From assembly GCA_015143295.1 (NCBI GenBank), contig CM026563.1:2356001-2420000 (forward strand): DNA of 64,000 bases, read 5' to 3'. The notes beneath the pieces are model-generated. The model made no database searches, was not told the DNA's origin, and worked only from the letters and a program-made list of their open reading frames with translations. This document shows positions 48,001-57,521 of this stretch, piece after piece; the stretch's first letter is position 1; each line of letters opens with the position of its first letter. Made by a program: the position numbers and the translations under genes. This DNA is from Tetracentron sinense (lineage: Eukaryota; Streptophyta; Magnoliopsida; Trochodendrales; Trochodendraceae).

Positions 48001-49066
48001 GCTGGGGCTAAACAGTTGAAACATAAGTGGAGCCACATGTGTTCATTGTCTGGTGCATCCAATGTAAGGAGACACTATGCAAATTTGTGGCCATGTAGAC
48101 TTCTCGTCTCATGGCCCAAGAGACACTATTAATATTAGCAAAGAACACAGTCGAGGCAAAAAATGAAGGGTTCATTTATTACTATTGCAGTATTGCCAGT
48201 AAGGAGTTGTGATGGATAAATTACTTAACCTCAAAGACACATGCGATGAGATCAAGAATTGTGAATGCATACCAAAATCAGAAGTTTCAAGTAATAATCT
48301 CCTACCTTTCAGAGCAAGAATTCTGGCATTGGGATTCATCAAAGCCGAGTCTGCAGTGATAGGCCTTCTCAACGGCTGCATAGGCATGCTCATATCAATG
48401 ATAACAACACTGTTCTGTGGTGCTGTTTCCCGAACACATATGTATTTATCGGATTCCATCGTAACATGTGTAAACGTAATGAATTGTGGATTAATCCCAA
48501 CGCTCGCCAACTGTAACAATATCAAATCAAACAAGATCCAATAAAAAAATGTTACCTTCTCTGAATCAGAAAATATTAAGTAAAACAGAAGGAAAGTCAC
48601 GTGACCCTGATCCTTTAAGAAGTGAGGAAATGAAAAGGAAATAGAGTGAAAATCTAAGTATTCACTAGCATAATAACATTGAGATCCAGCATTCACACGT
48701 GATATAGTGATCTATCCTGCCGATCTGAGGAGATCCCAAATCTACCTAAACTTTATGACAGAACATCGATTGCAAAAACTACTAAAAGAAAAGACCGAGC
48801 GACATGATAATCTAGGGTTAGCTTGGAACCAAATTGATCTTGGATTCATCAAGGCCAGCGACTGGGAAAAAGAGAAAACGAAATTGAAAAAAAAAAAAGA
48901 TTAAAGCACTTACATCCAGTTGAAAACGCTAAATTCGCCACGAATTCAGCTCAAATTCTAGGAACAAACATCAAATCCAGTAAAAAAATGCTCTAATAAG
49001 GGAACAAGTGAAAGAACTCACCGTTAAGGCCTCTTTCATTGCAATCGGAGCATTTGCAGCAGCCAT
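33098..49066 (-). CDS. CHC: Clathrin heavy chain, complete, 30 exons, 1700 aa
   Basis: Heavy chain of the clathrin triskelion, which coats endocytic and trans-Golgi vesicles. Exons in transcript order: 49022-49066, 48306-48510, 46690-46778, 46483-46561, 46195-46322, 43380-43478, 43148-43256, 42731-42810, 42418-42645, 42268-42333, 41571-41687, 41149-41346, 40831-40947, 40559-40618, 40194-40280, 39875-39958, 39637-39771, 39482-39544, 39294-39398, 38890-39002, 38540-38792, 38258-38394, 37891-38169, 36790-37792, 35956-36441, 35662-35832, 35387-35572, 33844-33966, 33640-33750, 33098-33244. All are GT-AG and the lengths sum to 1701 codons with stop. Residues 1-330 are the beta-propeller (start [18 protein letters not shown]), then linker, seven clathrin repeats (about 540-1570) and the leg/trimerisation region; the tail is Pro/Gly/Met-rich ([18 protein letters not shown]). 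Plant heavy chains are about 1700-1705 aa. Long antisense frames over exons 24 and 25 are shadows. Introns 1-5 and 27 carry the insertions listed separately. Confidence 0.97.
34613..34995. repeat. 195-bp tandem duplication in clathrin intron 27
   Basis: Units at 34613-34807 and 34808-34995 share CCCAAAACAGC, GATCGCCAGATTGAAGCA, CAATATATGAGCTGGTGAT and GGGTGCTACCAA with moderate divergence. Non-coding. Confidence 0.8.
44250..44410 (-). other. Exon-like sequence in clathrin intron 5
   Basis: The minus strand has an open stretch reading [19 protein letters not shown] and then [20 protein letters not shown], with less AT than the intron around it. No family was recognised and it is not needed for the clathrin frame. 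It may be a captured gene fragment or chance. Confidence 0.25.
44996..45052 (-). mobile_element. Extremely short LINE-tail insertion with 20-bp target duplication
   Basis: GTAGAGATACACTATGTTCT (44996-45015) and GTAGAGATACACTATATTCT (45033-45052) match at 19 of 20. The 17 bases between them read, on the minus strand, CGATATATAAAAAAAAA; together with the shared TAC this is the tail of the local LINE family (compare TTACCGATATAAAAAAAA at 3272-3290). Confidence 0.75.
45291..45312. repeat. Uninterrupted C22 homopolymer
   Basis: Twenty-two C's in a row in clathrin intron 5, followed by CA/CCAC-rich sequence. The transcribed (minus-sense) RNA would carry G22, which can form quadruplexes. Exact length should be treated with caution because homopolymers are prone to sequencing error. 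Confidence 0.8.
47212..47495. mobile_element. hAT MITE, family 'CATAGTCAC', in clathrin intron 2
   Basis: The left end is CATGGTTACTGAGTAC and the right end, reverse-complemented, is CGTAGTTACCAAATCC. Flanks AATAGAAC (47204-47211) and GATAGAAC (47496-47503) agree at 7 of 8. Subterminal ATAATACG/CGTATAAT and GTTTTAAACGGCGACCC match the 762-bp element at 8080-8841. Length 284 bp. Confidence 0.82.
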
Positions 49067-49282
49067 GGCGCCTAGATCGACGCTTCAAAACCGAATACTT
49101 GATTTGCCGAGATGACTGAAATCCCCGATCGAGGGTTCAAAACCAGGGTTTCAGCAGCAAACGAAGAACTACAAAACCTCTAGTGATTTTAATCGCTGCC
49201 AATCTAAAGCAGCGATTAACCCTTCTAACCTTCCGAGAGAGACAGAGAGAGGATAGAGATCTGCCCAGGGAATAAAAATGAA

Positions 49283-49296
49283 AGAGAGAGAGAGAG
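49283..49296 (-). promoter_or_regulatory. CT-repeat in the clathrin 5' leader
   Basis: The minus strand reads (CT)7 about 220 bases upstream of the start codon, within a generally pyrimidine-rich leader. Such tracts are common near plant transcription starts. Confidence 0.5.
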
Positions 49297-49353
49297 AACG
49301 ACGGCTTTTCTTTCTCTCGCTTGTTTCTGTAAATTGCAGAAACCATCACTAAA

Positions 49354-49360
49354 TTATATA
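49354..49360 (-). promoter_or_regulatory. Candidate TATA box of the clathrin heavy chain gene
   Basis: The minus strand reads TATATAA about 290 bases upstream of the start codon, which would place transcription start near 49325, just ahead of the CT-rich leader. Confidence 0.5.
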
Positions 49361-49379
49361 CGGTTGAAATGAAATTTCA

Positions 49380-50039
49380 TCAAACTAAAACAAAAAAAAG
49401 TAAATTCTGAAAAAGAAAGTACAAAAAAAAAAGGGAATACGCATACTATAATGTGCCACAGTGCGTCGTGCGCATACGCCAGTCCGGTCTTACTCAGTAA
49501 CGACTAATGACTCACGTTTTTTATTTTTATTTTTTTTGCACATGCAGCATCGGAATTACCCTCATCCCATGCAATCGATATCAAGGAGAGTCTTCATGGG
49601 CCACTGGGCTATACCCGAAGGGTTTTTCTCCTTACTTCGAAACTACAAAAAAACGCAACATCGCACGCACAAGATGTCTATCGTAGTACTTGCTTGTATT
49701 GACTATTGTGTGAGAATCAACTCTGATCGTGAGTAGGGCGTAATTGAGAAATCAGGGCACATATGACATACCCTATAAGGTTGCAACTCCTCGGGTTCCG
49801 TCTGCTAGTAGCATTGATGCCACACCTCTCTCTCTATTAACCGTCATTGGTTAGCCCTCGGATCCCTTTGTGAATTGAAAGTTGGATGATCATTAAATTT
49901 AATGATTGATGCTTGCCCCGGTTAAATTTTATAAATTTTTATTTTAAAAAACTTGTAAATTATATGACTTGCCAAAAACAGGGCGTGTATATACAACTAC
50001 TGAACAGAATCCTACGAGTTGGAATCATAGAGGATCCAA
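49380..50039. other. Upstream flank of the clathrin gene, no gene seen
   Basis: Nothing recognisable apart from low-complexity T runs. The short plus-strand frame at 49461-49736 has no family features. Confidence 0.45.
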
Positions 50040-50765
50040 AGTAAGGGTGAGTTTAGCCGAGCTAGATATTGTTTGAGCTTGACTCGTGATATATATATAT
50101 ATATATATATGTTAGCACAAGCTCTCGAATGCTAGCTCAAGCTCAGCTTGTCTATAAATAATCGAGCTTAGTCTGCTCACAAGTTGTCATTTCTGTTGCC
50201 TTATGTTGTGCTACTTGTTTCTAAATTTAACAATTTAGTGTTGATAATGAATCTTCAAAGCGATTTTGTATCAAAAGTTCTATTCAAAGAGACGAGTCTG
50301 AGTCCGCTCACAAGTTGTCATTTCTGCTGCCTTATGTTGTGCTACTTGTTTCTAAATTCAACAATTTAGTCTTGATAATGAATCTTCAAAGCCATTATCT
50401 TCAAAGCGGCTTTGTATCAAAAGTTTCATTCAAAGAGAGTGTCGTTGCAAGTTAGGATTTCTAAAACAAGAATATGTAGGAAAATTCTAAAATAGTAAAG
50501 CTACTCTTCAAGTTTTTTCTTAATAATAATTTTTTTATTTAAATTTCCTAATTTTTACAAAAAAAAAATAATAATATTAAGGGTATTATGTCTAGTACAC
50601 GAAAATTAATCGAGCTGGACCGAACAACTTGTTGTCGATGCGATTAATAAATGAGTTCAGTCATTTAGTGTGGCCTATGAACTCGAATACTCAAGCTCAG
50701 CTCATTTCAAGGTGAATCAAGCTGGTTCACGAACTGGCTCGGTTAATTGGAGCCATCTAAGGGAG
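50040..50765. mobile_element. Probable MITE with GAGC-rich ends and internal 131-bp tandem duplication
   Basis: The ends are rich in GAGCT/AGCTC words: GGGTGAGTTTAGCCGAGC on the left and, reverse-complemented, TTAGATGGCTCCAATTAACC...GAGCC on the right. Inside, a 131-bp unit starting AGTC(T/C)GCTCACAAGTTGTC occurs at 50170-50300 and 50301-50441, and an (AT)n run lies at 50090-50110. No target duplication was established. Confidence 0.5.
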
Positions 50766-51894
50766 ACATGCCTTTATATTATAATTCAGCACCTAATATT
50801 GTCAAAACCCTTGGGGTTGCTTGGCTTATATTGTTTTACCCATTAATTGATTTTTTAAAAAATGGTTTATAGCATAAATAATATCATTTGGGTACTCGAC
50901 CAAAATAAACGATTTTGCATAATCCATAATTGATTTAATGATTTTACAATAGATGTAAGAATAACTAAAAAATTCAATTATTTTTTAATTACATCAACGA
51001 CTTCATTTGACTTCTCTTTTGATAGTTGCGCCTCTCTCTCTCACTTTCCCTTTCACCTTTCTAATCTTTAATAACACTTCTTTGTTTTTCTTTTTTATTT
51101 GTTTCTTATATTCTATTTTATATTAAATATTATATAATATATACTATTATATTATATATAAGGAGTGCTAGCCCCAATCGCATTTACTCCAAATTTTTCT
51201 AAGAACGCGAGAGTGATTATAACACGTGGATTGTTTGATATTTTAACAAATTAAAAAAACTAATAATCAAGAAATGTTTGACATTTGTAGTCACCAAGTT
51301 GCGTCTTTGGAAGATTTGCAACTGGGCTAGCATTTTTGTATTATGTATATTGAGCAATTATGAATACAAGTATCATGTAATATATGTTATGGTATAACAT
51401 TATTGTTTTCTTTTTGCTGTGGATATCATTTACCTTCGGTTAATAACATTGGTTTGTAGTTAGCATTAAGGAATGAAGCTCTTGCTAGCCGTTACCCGAT
51501 GAAAATGGATCCCTAAAACCCTCATAAGAGATGGCACACCCTACCATTAGAGCAAGCAGCACAGTGTTTTTTATGGTATAACAAATAATCATATATGTGC
51601 ACATTGTTTTTATAATTGTATATTACATAATACATTGTTTTTACTCCGTTACATAATACTTACATGTTGTCTATAAACTACTGAGAGACAATAATAGCAT
51701 AAAATATATATTAACAAAATGGCATATCAAACTATAAACATCAAAATAATTTGAAAACCCTAGTACGTGTTTAAGAAAATTCTGTGACAAATACAAAAAC
51801 ATAGTAAATTGTTTACGTGCACTATTATACCACAATTAAATAGTCTATATATAATACATAAGCATAATTATATATAACGTATATTATATTATGC

Positions 51895-51925
<31 letters not shown>

Positions 51926-52269
51926 AACAATATGTATAACACACCGAACCCATCCTCAAAATTTAATGAGCAAAGCCCTAATCCATAAATTGTGTCCATC
52001 CCTACCCTTGGGCTTAGAGCCTAAAATATGTGTAATAGGCATATTTTTGCGGTGTCCCAAGCTAGACCGACTCATTGACACCCCTCAGGATAGCAAGATG
52101 AAAATGAATTGTAAGTCTACTATATAAAATGTCATGTGATACTATTCTTACTATAAAAACAAGAATAATCAACACTTTGTGGAAGGGTAGTTAATATGGC
52201 ATAGGCATTGCCTAAAGATATCTCTAAACTTTTGAAATAAAAAAATATTTGTGTACACTATGTTATTTA
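50766..52269. other. Very AT-rich intergenic DNA
   Basis: No gene seen. It contains an (AT)n microsatellite at about 51895-51920 and many TATA-like words. Confidence 0.55.
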
Positions 52270-52541
52270 ATACTGCATAGTCGTAGGGCAAGGGGACAAC
52301 TGCTCCCGTAAACAATGACAAACAATACTTGTATAATATATACAAAATGTATGCACGAAGTGACCCACAAACTTAGTCGTAATTTTTATTTTTGGGGCCT
52401 GCCTACGCCCCCAACCTCTCTTCCCCTAAACCAAAAATACTTCATACCCGCCTAATCATTTTGCACAATTTCATCAATAATTACTAATATTTTCAATCAC
52501 CTATAATGTACCTCCTACAATAAATTTATGGCTCCACCCTG
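52270..52541 (-). mobile_element. Decayed hAT copy related to 8937-9931
   Basis: The right end, reverse-complemented, reads CAGGGTGGAGCCATAAATTT and then ATTGTAGGAGGTAC, matching the left end of the element at 8937. The left side has only a degraded AGGGCAAGGGGAC. No target duplication was found. Confidence 0.5.
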
Positions 52542-53224
52542 TTTTCTTCTAATCACGCACATGCATCACATGAGTCTGATTAGGATCCCTCTTCGCACTC
52601 ACCCCTAGTAATACTAGTAATATTTAGTTTGTTGTCATATTAGTAATCAACATCACATACCCCTCTTTCTCTGGTTGTAATAGTAGAGATAAAATATTGA
52701 TAAATATACATTGGTTACAAGGAATTTCAAACTGCAAGGGACCATACCTTGTCATTTTGAAATAGAAGGGACTATACATTTCTTTCTCTATATTTGGGTG
52801 TTTTATTTGGCGAGAAAGTGAGGAAAAGTAAGTTTTCTTACACTTTTTTTTCCTTGTGTATGGTGTGCAAGAAACACGCTTTAATTGTCTTACGCTTCTT
52901 CTTTTTTTGGTAAGATAACAACACCACAAGGCGAAGCTACAGTCAAGAGCAAAGAAGACCACACACACGCTCTCACTTACACACACAAACACACACCCAC
53001 TACACACTCAATAGTGACAAACTTTCTCCCAAAAACTTTGGGCCCATTGGTTCGGATTAAAATAAGCCCTTATGGAGGGATTATTAACAAATAATAGCGT
53101 TTTGTTAGGTTCATCATAAGCGCTTAATAACCGGTGATTTCGTAAGCGGCAAGGGAGGTGCTTATGAGGGCGAATAAGCACTAGTGCGTAAGGGTTATTT
53201 GACAAAAAAAAATAAAATGATACT
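52542..53224. other. Intergenic, no gene seen
   Basis: It includes a CA-rich stretch at 52958-53000 and a segment at 53040-53200 beginning GGGCCCATTGGTTCGG that resembles a Harbinger/Tourist-type MITE end, without a confirmed partner. Confidence 0.35.
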
Positions 53225-53370
53225 TTTCATTAGGCAATGGCTTTACATTTTCCTCTCTTCTTCTTCTTTCTCTTCAACTTTATTCTCCTCAACCTTTGAA
53301 AATGGAGAGGACGTTTCCTCTTCCTCCTCATCCTCATCCTCATCCTCATCCTTCTTCTTCTTCTTCATTT
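53225..53370. repeat. TTC/TCC-rich low-complexity tract
   Basis: Runs of CTTCTT and TCCTCA repeats. The poly-serine frame over it is a by-product of the repeats, not a gene. Confidence 0.75.
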
Positions 53371-54110
53371 TTCTTTCTCGTATTCCTCTTCAATGTTCAA
53401 ACCCTATACCTATAATTTTCAGACAATAAATTGGGATTTCTAGAAAAGAAGGGAGGAGCTTTCCCTTTACCAAGGATTTCTCCTCATGCCCCAAAGTCAT
53501 GTTTTGTAGATTTATAAAAATGAATTTCTTCTTTTGGAGATTCAGAAAATGAAGATTCTATTGTACTCTATTTGGCATATGAGCCTTCCTCACTATCTAG
53601 AAAGACTAGTCTCACGTCTTCATTGTCCTTATAAACTTGAACCAGAACAATGACCTTATAGGCAAACATCCCAGAGATGACTATCGCAAGTTGTGAAGAG
53701 CAAGAGAAATAAATGCTATTATCTAGAGAATATGAGAACGTAATATTAGGGCATTGTTCTTGGTCAAGAACTTCACAAAAATAAAAATATGAGATGTTAG
53801 AGCATCTCATTTCACAAAAATACATACACGATTTATCATTGGTCATTTGCCCAACCATACACTGGCACATCCATAAGAACGGGGATATGTTCAATAATTA
53901 GCAAAATTGAGTGACGTAGTGTGTACACCCACCATGTTGAGGGTTCCATTCATAGTGACAATGTAGCGGTTGATAGACCCATCATTTTAGCTCACTTCAA
54001 AGTTGCGGCTCGGCCACTAAACGCTCATTGGGGTTGCAGCCTAACCGTATTCCACTAAAAAGGGAAAAAATAATTGAGATTACTAATACGTACAACCTGA
54101 AAAATCCGGT
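53371..54110. other. Intergenic, no gene seen
   Basis: No homology recognised; the minus-strand frame at 53568-53894 has no domain features. Confidence 0.4.
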
Positions 54111-55000
54111 GAACTCCAAAAATAATATTTTTAAGTTGAGAACTCACAAACACAAGGGGTGGCTAGGTCTCCCTACAAGTCTATCTACCATTTTAAAGAT
54201 TTAATAATTAAATTATTAACTAAGGGATGATGAACAATAAAGTGCGGAAATAGGGAAGACAAACAAACCACAACACAATGATTTTTACGTGGAAACCCTT
54301 TCGGAAAAACCACGTGACCTAATCTAGCAAAAAGATCACTAAGTCAAAGTAAAAATACTTACAAACTCGAACCTCACCCAAACAGGACTCGAACTCATCG
54401 ATCTACAACTATTCCTACATGCCTCAATAAGTAATAACGTTATTGCAAGACTCGTGAACAACCTCAGCAACGTCTACTTCTATTGGGTCTCGACAACCAC
54501 GATCTCCAAAACTCGATCTCCATCAACGACATATTTGGGTTCCACTTACCAAATATCTACGATATTTCTTGGATCGATCTCATTCGCAAAAGCTCTAAAA
54601 CACACTGGCCAAAGTGTTCTTCAAAAAACGAGTTGATGGTTTTTAATCACACAATCCCTATATGTATCTTAATCAAATGAATAATCAAGCAAGCAAGAAT
54701 GGAATAATAGTTTTCAATCTCTAGGGTGGAAGATGAAAGGAAAGTGAGTTTGAGCAACCCCAATAATCATTTAGAAACACTTTAAACTCTCACAAACTTC
54801 ATTGGTTTGAGTGAGGAATTAAACCCAACTTATATAGACCCAAAAACAAGTTAGAACATGCTAAAAGACTGAATTTGCGCATCCTGGTCGACCGACCATC
54901 ATGAGCTGTTGACCGCTGTTAAGTTATTGGAAAAATACTTACAATAGCTTATTTTACCCAGTCGATCGACCACCCATTAAGCCGGTCGACTGACTTTTTA
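54111..55000. mobile_element. LTR-retrotransposon-like relic
   Basis: Phrases such as ATTTTTACGTGGAAACCC, TTTCGGAAAAACCACG and the (G)GTCGACCGACC words near 54890-54990 are typical of plant LTRs. No internal domains, PBS or paired LTR were found, so it would be a solo or partial LTR. Boundaries are approximate. Confidence 0.35.
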
Positions 55001-56290
55001 AAATCGATTTTTTTATTATTTATTTTTTCATGAAAGTTGTTGATCTTTTCGATACGGTCAATTTGATATATTATGAAGCAAAATCAGAACTACGGTAAAT
55101 GAATTATGCCCCTCACACTGAACCTTGGATTCTATGATCCCCTAGCACTCTCCTCACTACATATCTAGTCACCTAAGGCTTAATTAATTATTATAAGTCA
55201 ATTTCCACCTAAGGTAACATGGTATCTAGGTCAGTCACCATCATATGAGTGAAACGAATGTTATGATCGGAATGTCTTCAATTGATCTTTTTTCGGTCTT
55301 CATCTTCACTTGTCTTTAATGCTTGTAGGCAATGACACAAGACACACTAGACTAACTGTTTTAACAACGGAATAAACAAACACTTAAAACATGGACTTTA
55401 CACAACCAATGCAATCACGAAAGCTAGTTGATCTGCTTACTTGGTGTTGATCATTCCTTTTATTGGTTTTCTTGATAAGTACTACCAGATTAGCCTAGTC
55501 TATGACTTGAAGGGGTTGATTGAATTGTCTTACACAAGGACCTAATATGAATAGTGAATTGTTTTCCACAAGCACCTTAACTGGGTTAATTGACTCAAAT
55601 ATGAATCGTGATTTGTTTTACACGAGGACCTAGTGAATGACAATTGTTGAAAGCAAATTTTGTAACACATCCTTTATCATAAAGACGATAATTTCACGTG
55701 TTGTAAATGGAATAGATTGAAGGGAAAGATGTGGGAGCATTTAGAGATCACTCTGAAATGAACATATCAATTGTCAAAATAATGTATAACATGAAAATTG
55801 CCTCATCTTTATAAAATAATTGTAGACTTAAATATTTAATTATTAAATTTGAAATATCTCACAATCTTTAATTATGTTTGTATTTAAAATATCTCTCAAT
55901 CTTTAATTTATGTTTCTATGTGTATTTGTAAAATAATAACTAATAATTAAAAACTATAATCAATATTATATTTATATGAATATGTGAATGCTAAAATAAT
56001 CAATTTTTGCATGTAGGGCAACCTAAATGGGATTATTTTACATATAATCAATTATTTACATATAATCATTTATTGACATTGTCCTACCAAACATTCATAT
56101 CAGTACTTATTTATATCAACGCTCATCAGTATAATTGTTTATGACTCTAATAATCCGAACCACACAAGATTACAACTATAGCGCTTATTCATATCAATGC
56201 TTTTCTATTTTTTTTGATGGTTATTTTGAGAAAAAATTTAAATTAGTTAATCTTATCCCGAACTATAAGAATCGGTATCGCAATGTTGTT
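55001..56290. other. AT-rich intergenic DNA, no gene seen
   Basis: No coding, RNA or repeat family was recognised. Confidence 0.45.
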
Positions 56291-56299
56291 CTTTTTTCT

Positions 56300-56462
56300 T
56301 TTATTTCACCTACTCTCTTGCCCAAACGAATACACACTTTAACTGTAAACCCGGAGGTCTTGAGTTCGATTCATGGCTCCGGTGGGGGTTATTCCCCATG
56401 TATCCCGTGGATTAGTCTGAGGCTCAGGATATCCACGGTTATCCAAAACAAAAAATTTGAGC
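56300..56462 (+). mobile_element. SINE-like relic
   Basis: GTCTTGAGTTCGATTC resembles a polymerase III box B followed by a SINE-type body (GTTATTCCCCATGTATCCCG) and an A-rich tail (CCAAAACAAAAAA). Box A and target duplications are not evident. Confidence 0.4.
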
Positions 56463-56473
56463 TTGGAGCTTTC

Positions 56474-56677
56474 ATGGCGACACCAGTAAGAGGGTCTTAT
56501 GAAAGAGCAGTGACGCCATATGACTGACCGACAAGCGCTCTTAGAAACCCTATTGAAGCAGTGAGGAGCGGATATCTTTCGAAGCTTGTCGATCCAGCTT
56601 CGCTTATCATAACCAAAAGTGCTCAGATGTTCTTCTTTTCATCGGTGTTTCGAAAGAGGCTCCCTGCGCTGCAGACG
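56474..56677 (+). pseudogene. First-exon fragment resembling nucleoporin NUP1/NUP136
   Basis: The plus strand starts with ATG and reads TPYD, stop, PTSALRN, then GYLSKLVDPASLIITKSAQ and FRKRLPAL. Plant NUP1/NUP136 nuclear-basket nucleoporins begin with a similar TPYDRPT...WLSKLVDP...SAQRLF...RKRL region, known to me from Arabidopsis. Codon 18 is TGA where Arg (CGA) is expected, a C-to-T change at 56525. A GT follows at 56678 as a possible donor. The large FG-rich remainder is absent nearby. Either a dead gene start or a captured fragment; identification is by eye. Confidence 0.5.
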
Positions 56678-56875
56678 GTATCAGGTTCAATCTCTTTGTT
56701 ATTATTATTATTTTTTAAATTTAGCTTTTTTTTTTTTTTTTTGAGAATTTGATGCTGGGGAAGTAGTGTTTTTGTATTTTATTGCTAGGGTTTATGGAAT
56801 TGGGGAAAAATACAGTCCATCTATCACCAAAAAAAATCTCAAATAGAACGATTTTTCATCACTGATTGTCTATCT

Positions 56876-57078
56876 TGTTGGGAATAATGGAACCGGACAG
56901 AAAAGATAAATAAGCACACACACAAAGATAACACGAGATACATGTGGTTCGGCAATAACTGATCACTTCTTCCTTATTCAAAGAAACCTCGAGGAACCGG
57001 TACAATAGCACTCAACTCACTTCTCAATGAACCTAAAGAAGAATCCCTATCTATCCTCCCTTAAAACTTTTCCTGAGC
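56876..57078. mobile_element. LTR-like relic split by the chromovirus (left part)
   Basis: It starts TGTTGGGAATAATGG and contains GATACATGTGGTTCGGC, wording typical of plant LTRs. The right part would be 62197 to about 62550 (ACCGCGGTAGACCGCC). No paired LTR or reliable target duplication was found. Confidence 0.3.
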
Positions 57079-57492
57079 TGATCCTCGATCGTAACAGTGC
57101 TAACCTTAAGAACCAAATGATAGAAAAGGCAAATTAATGGTCACTTGTGAGGGTGGTCGTCCTCCTAAATGCTTCAATGCTAACCTTAAGAACCAAATGA
57201 TAGAAAAGGCAAATTAATGGCCACTTGTGAGGGTGGTCGTCCTCCTAAATGCTTCAATTCAATAATGTTCTTCCTCAAGGTTACACCTTCTTTAAATAAG
57301 CAACTAAACTACCTTATTTAATGAAATCTAACAACTAAGAAAGATGCTAAAATATAGATAAACTAGGAAAGGAAATCTACGACAGGGCTGTAATTCAAAT
57401 TCAGAAGGTTGTTGCCCAAATGGGAAAGCTACTGGGGGTTGGATCATGTGTGAGGCATGCACATGCACGAAGGTAGTGGAGGGTGTGCATCA
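57079..57492 (-). repeat. 3' LTR of the chromovirus
   Basis: 414 bp, against 337 bp for the other LTR. The extra length is an 80-bp tandem duplication (57099-57178 and 57179-57258, one clear mismatch), partly offset by a short terminal deletion of TTACG and small indels. Outside these changes the two LTRs are very similar. Confidence 0.9.
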
Positions 57493-57503
57493 TTCCCTCC
57501 CCC
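57493..57503 (-). other. Polypurine tract of the chromovirus
   Basis: GGGGGAGGGAA on the minus strand directly borders the 3' LTR, the expected site of plus-strand priming. Confidence 0.85.
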
Positions 57504-57521
57504 ATAAAACCGCCCTTGCTC

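Noticed and set aside
49137..49349. 70-residue minus-strand frame upstream of clathrin
   Set aside because: It starts only a few bases after the candidate TATA box, so its ATG is probably outside the transcript; the composition is low complexity.
53184..53429. Serine-rich 81-residue frame
   Set aside because: It is produced by a TTC/TCC microsatellite and has no other coding signs.
53040..56165. Inverted pair GGTTCGGATTA at 53050 and 56150 as ends of one element
   Set aside because: Only 11 bases match, nothing extends inward, and there is no target duplication.
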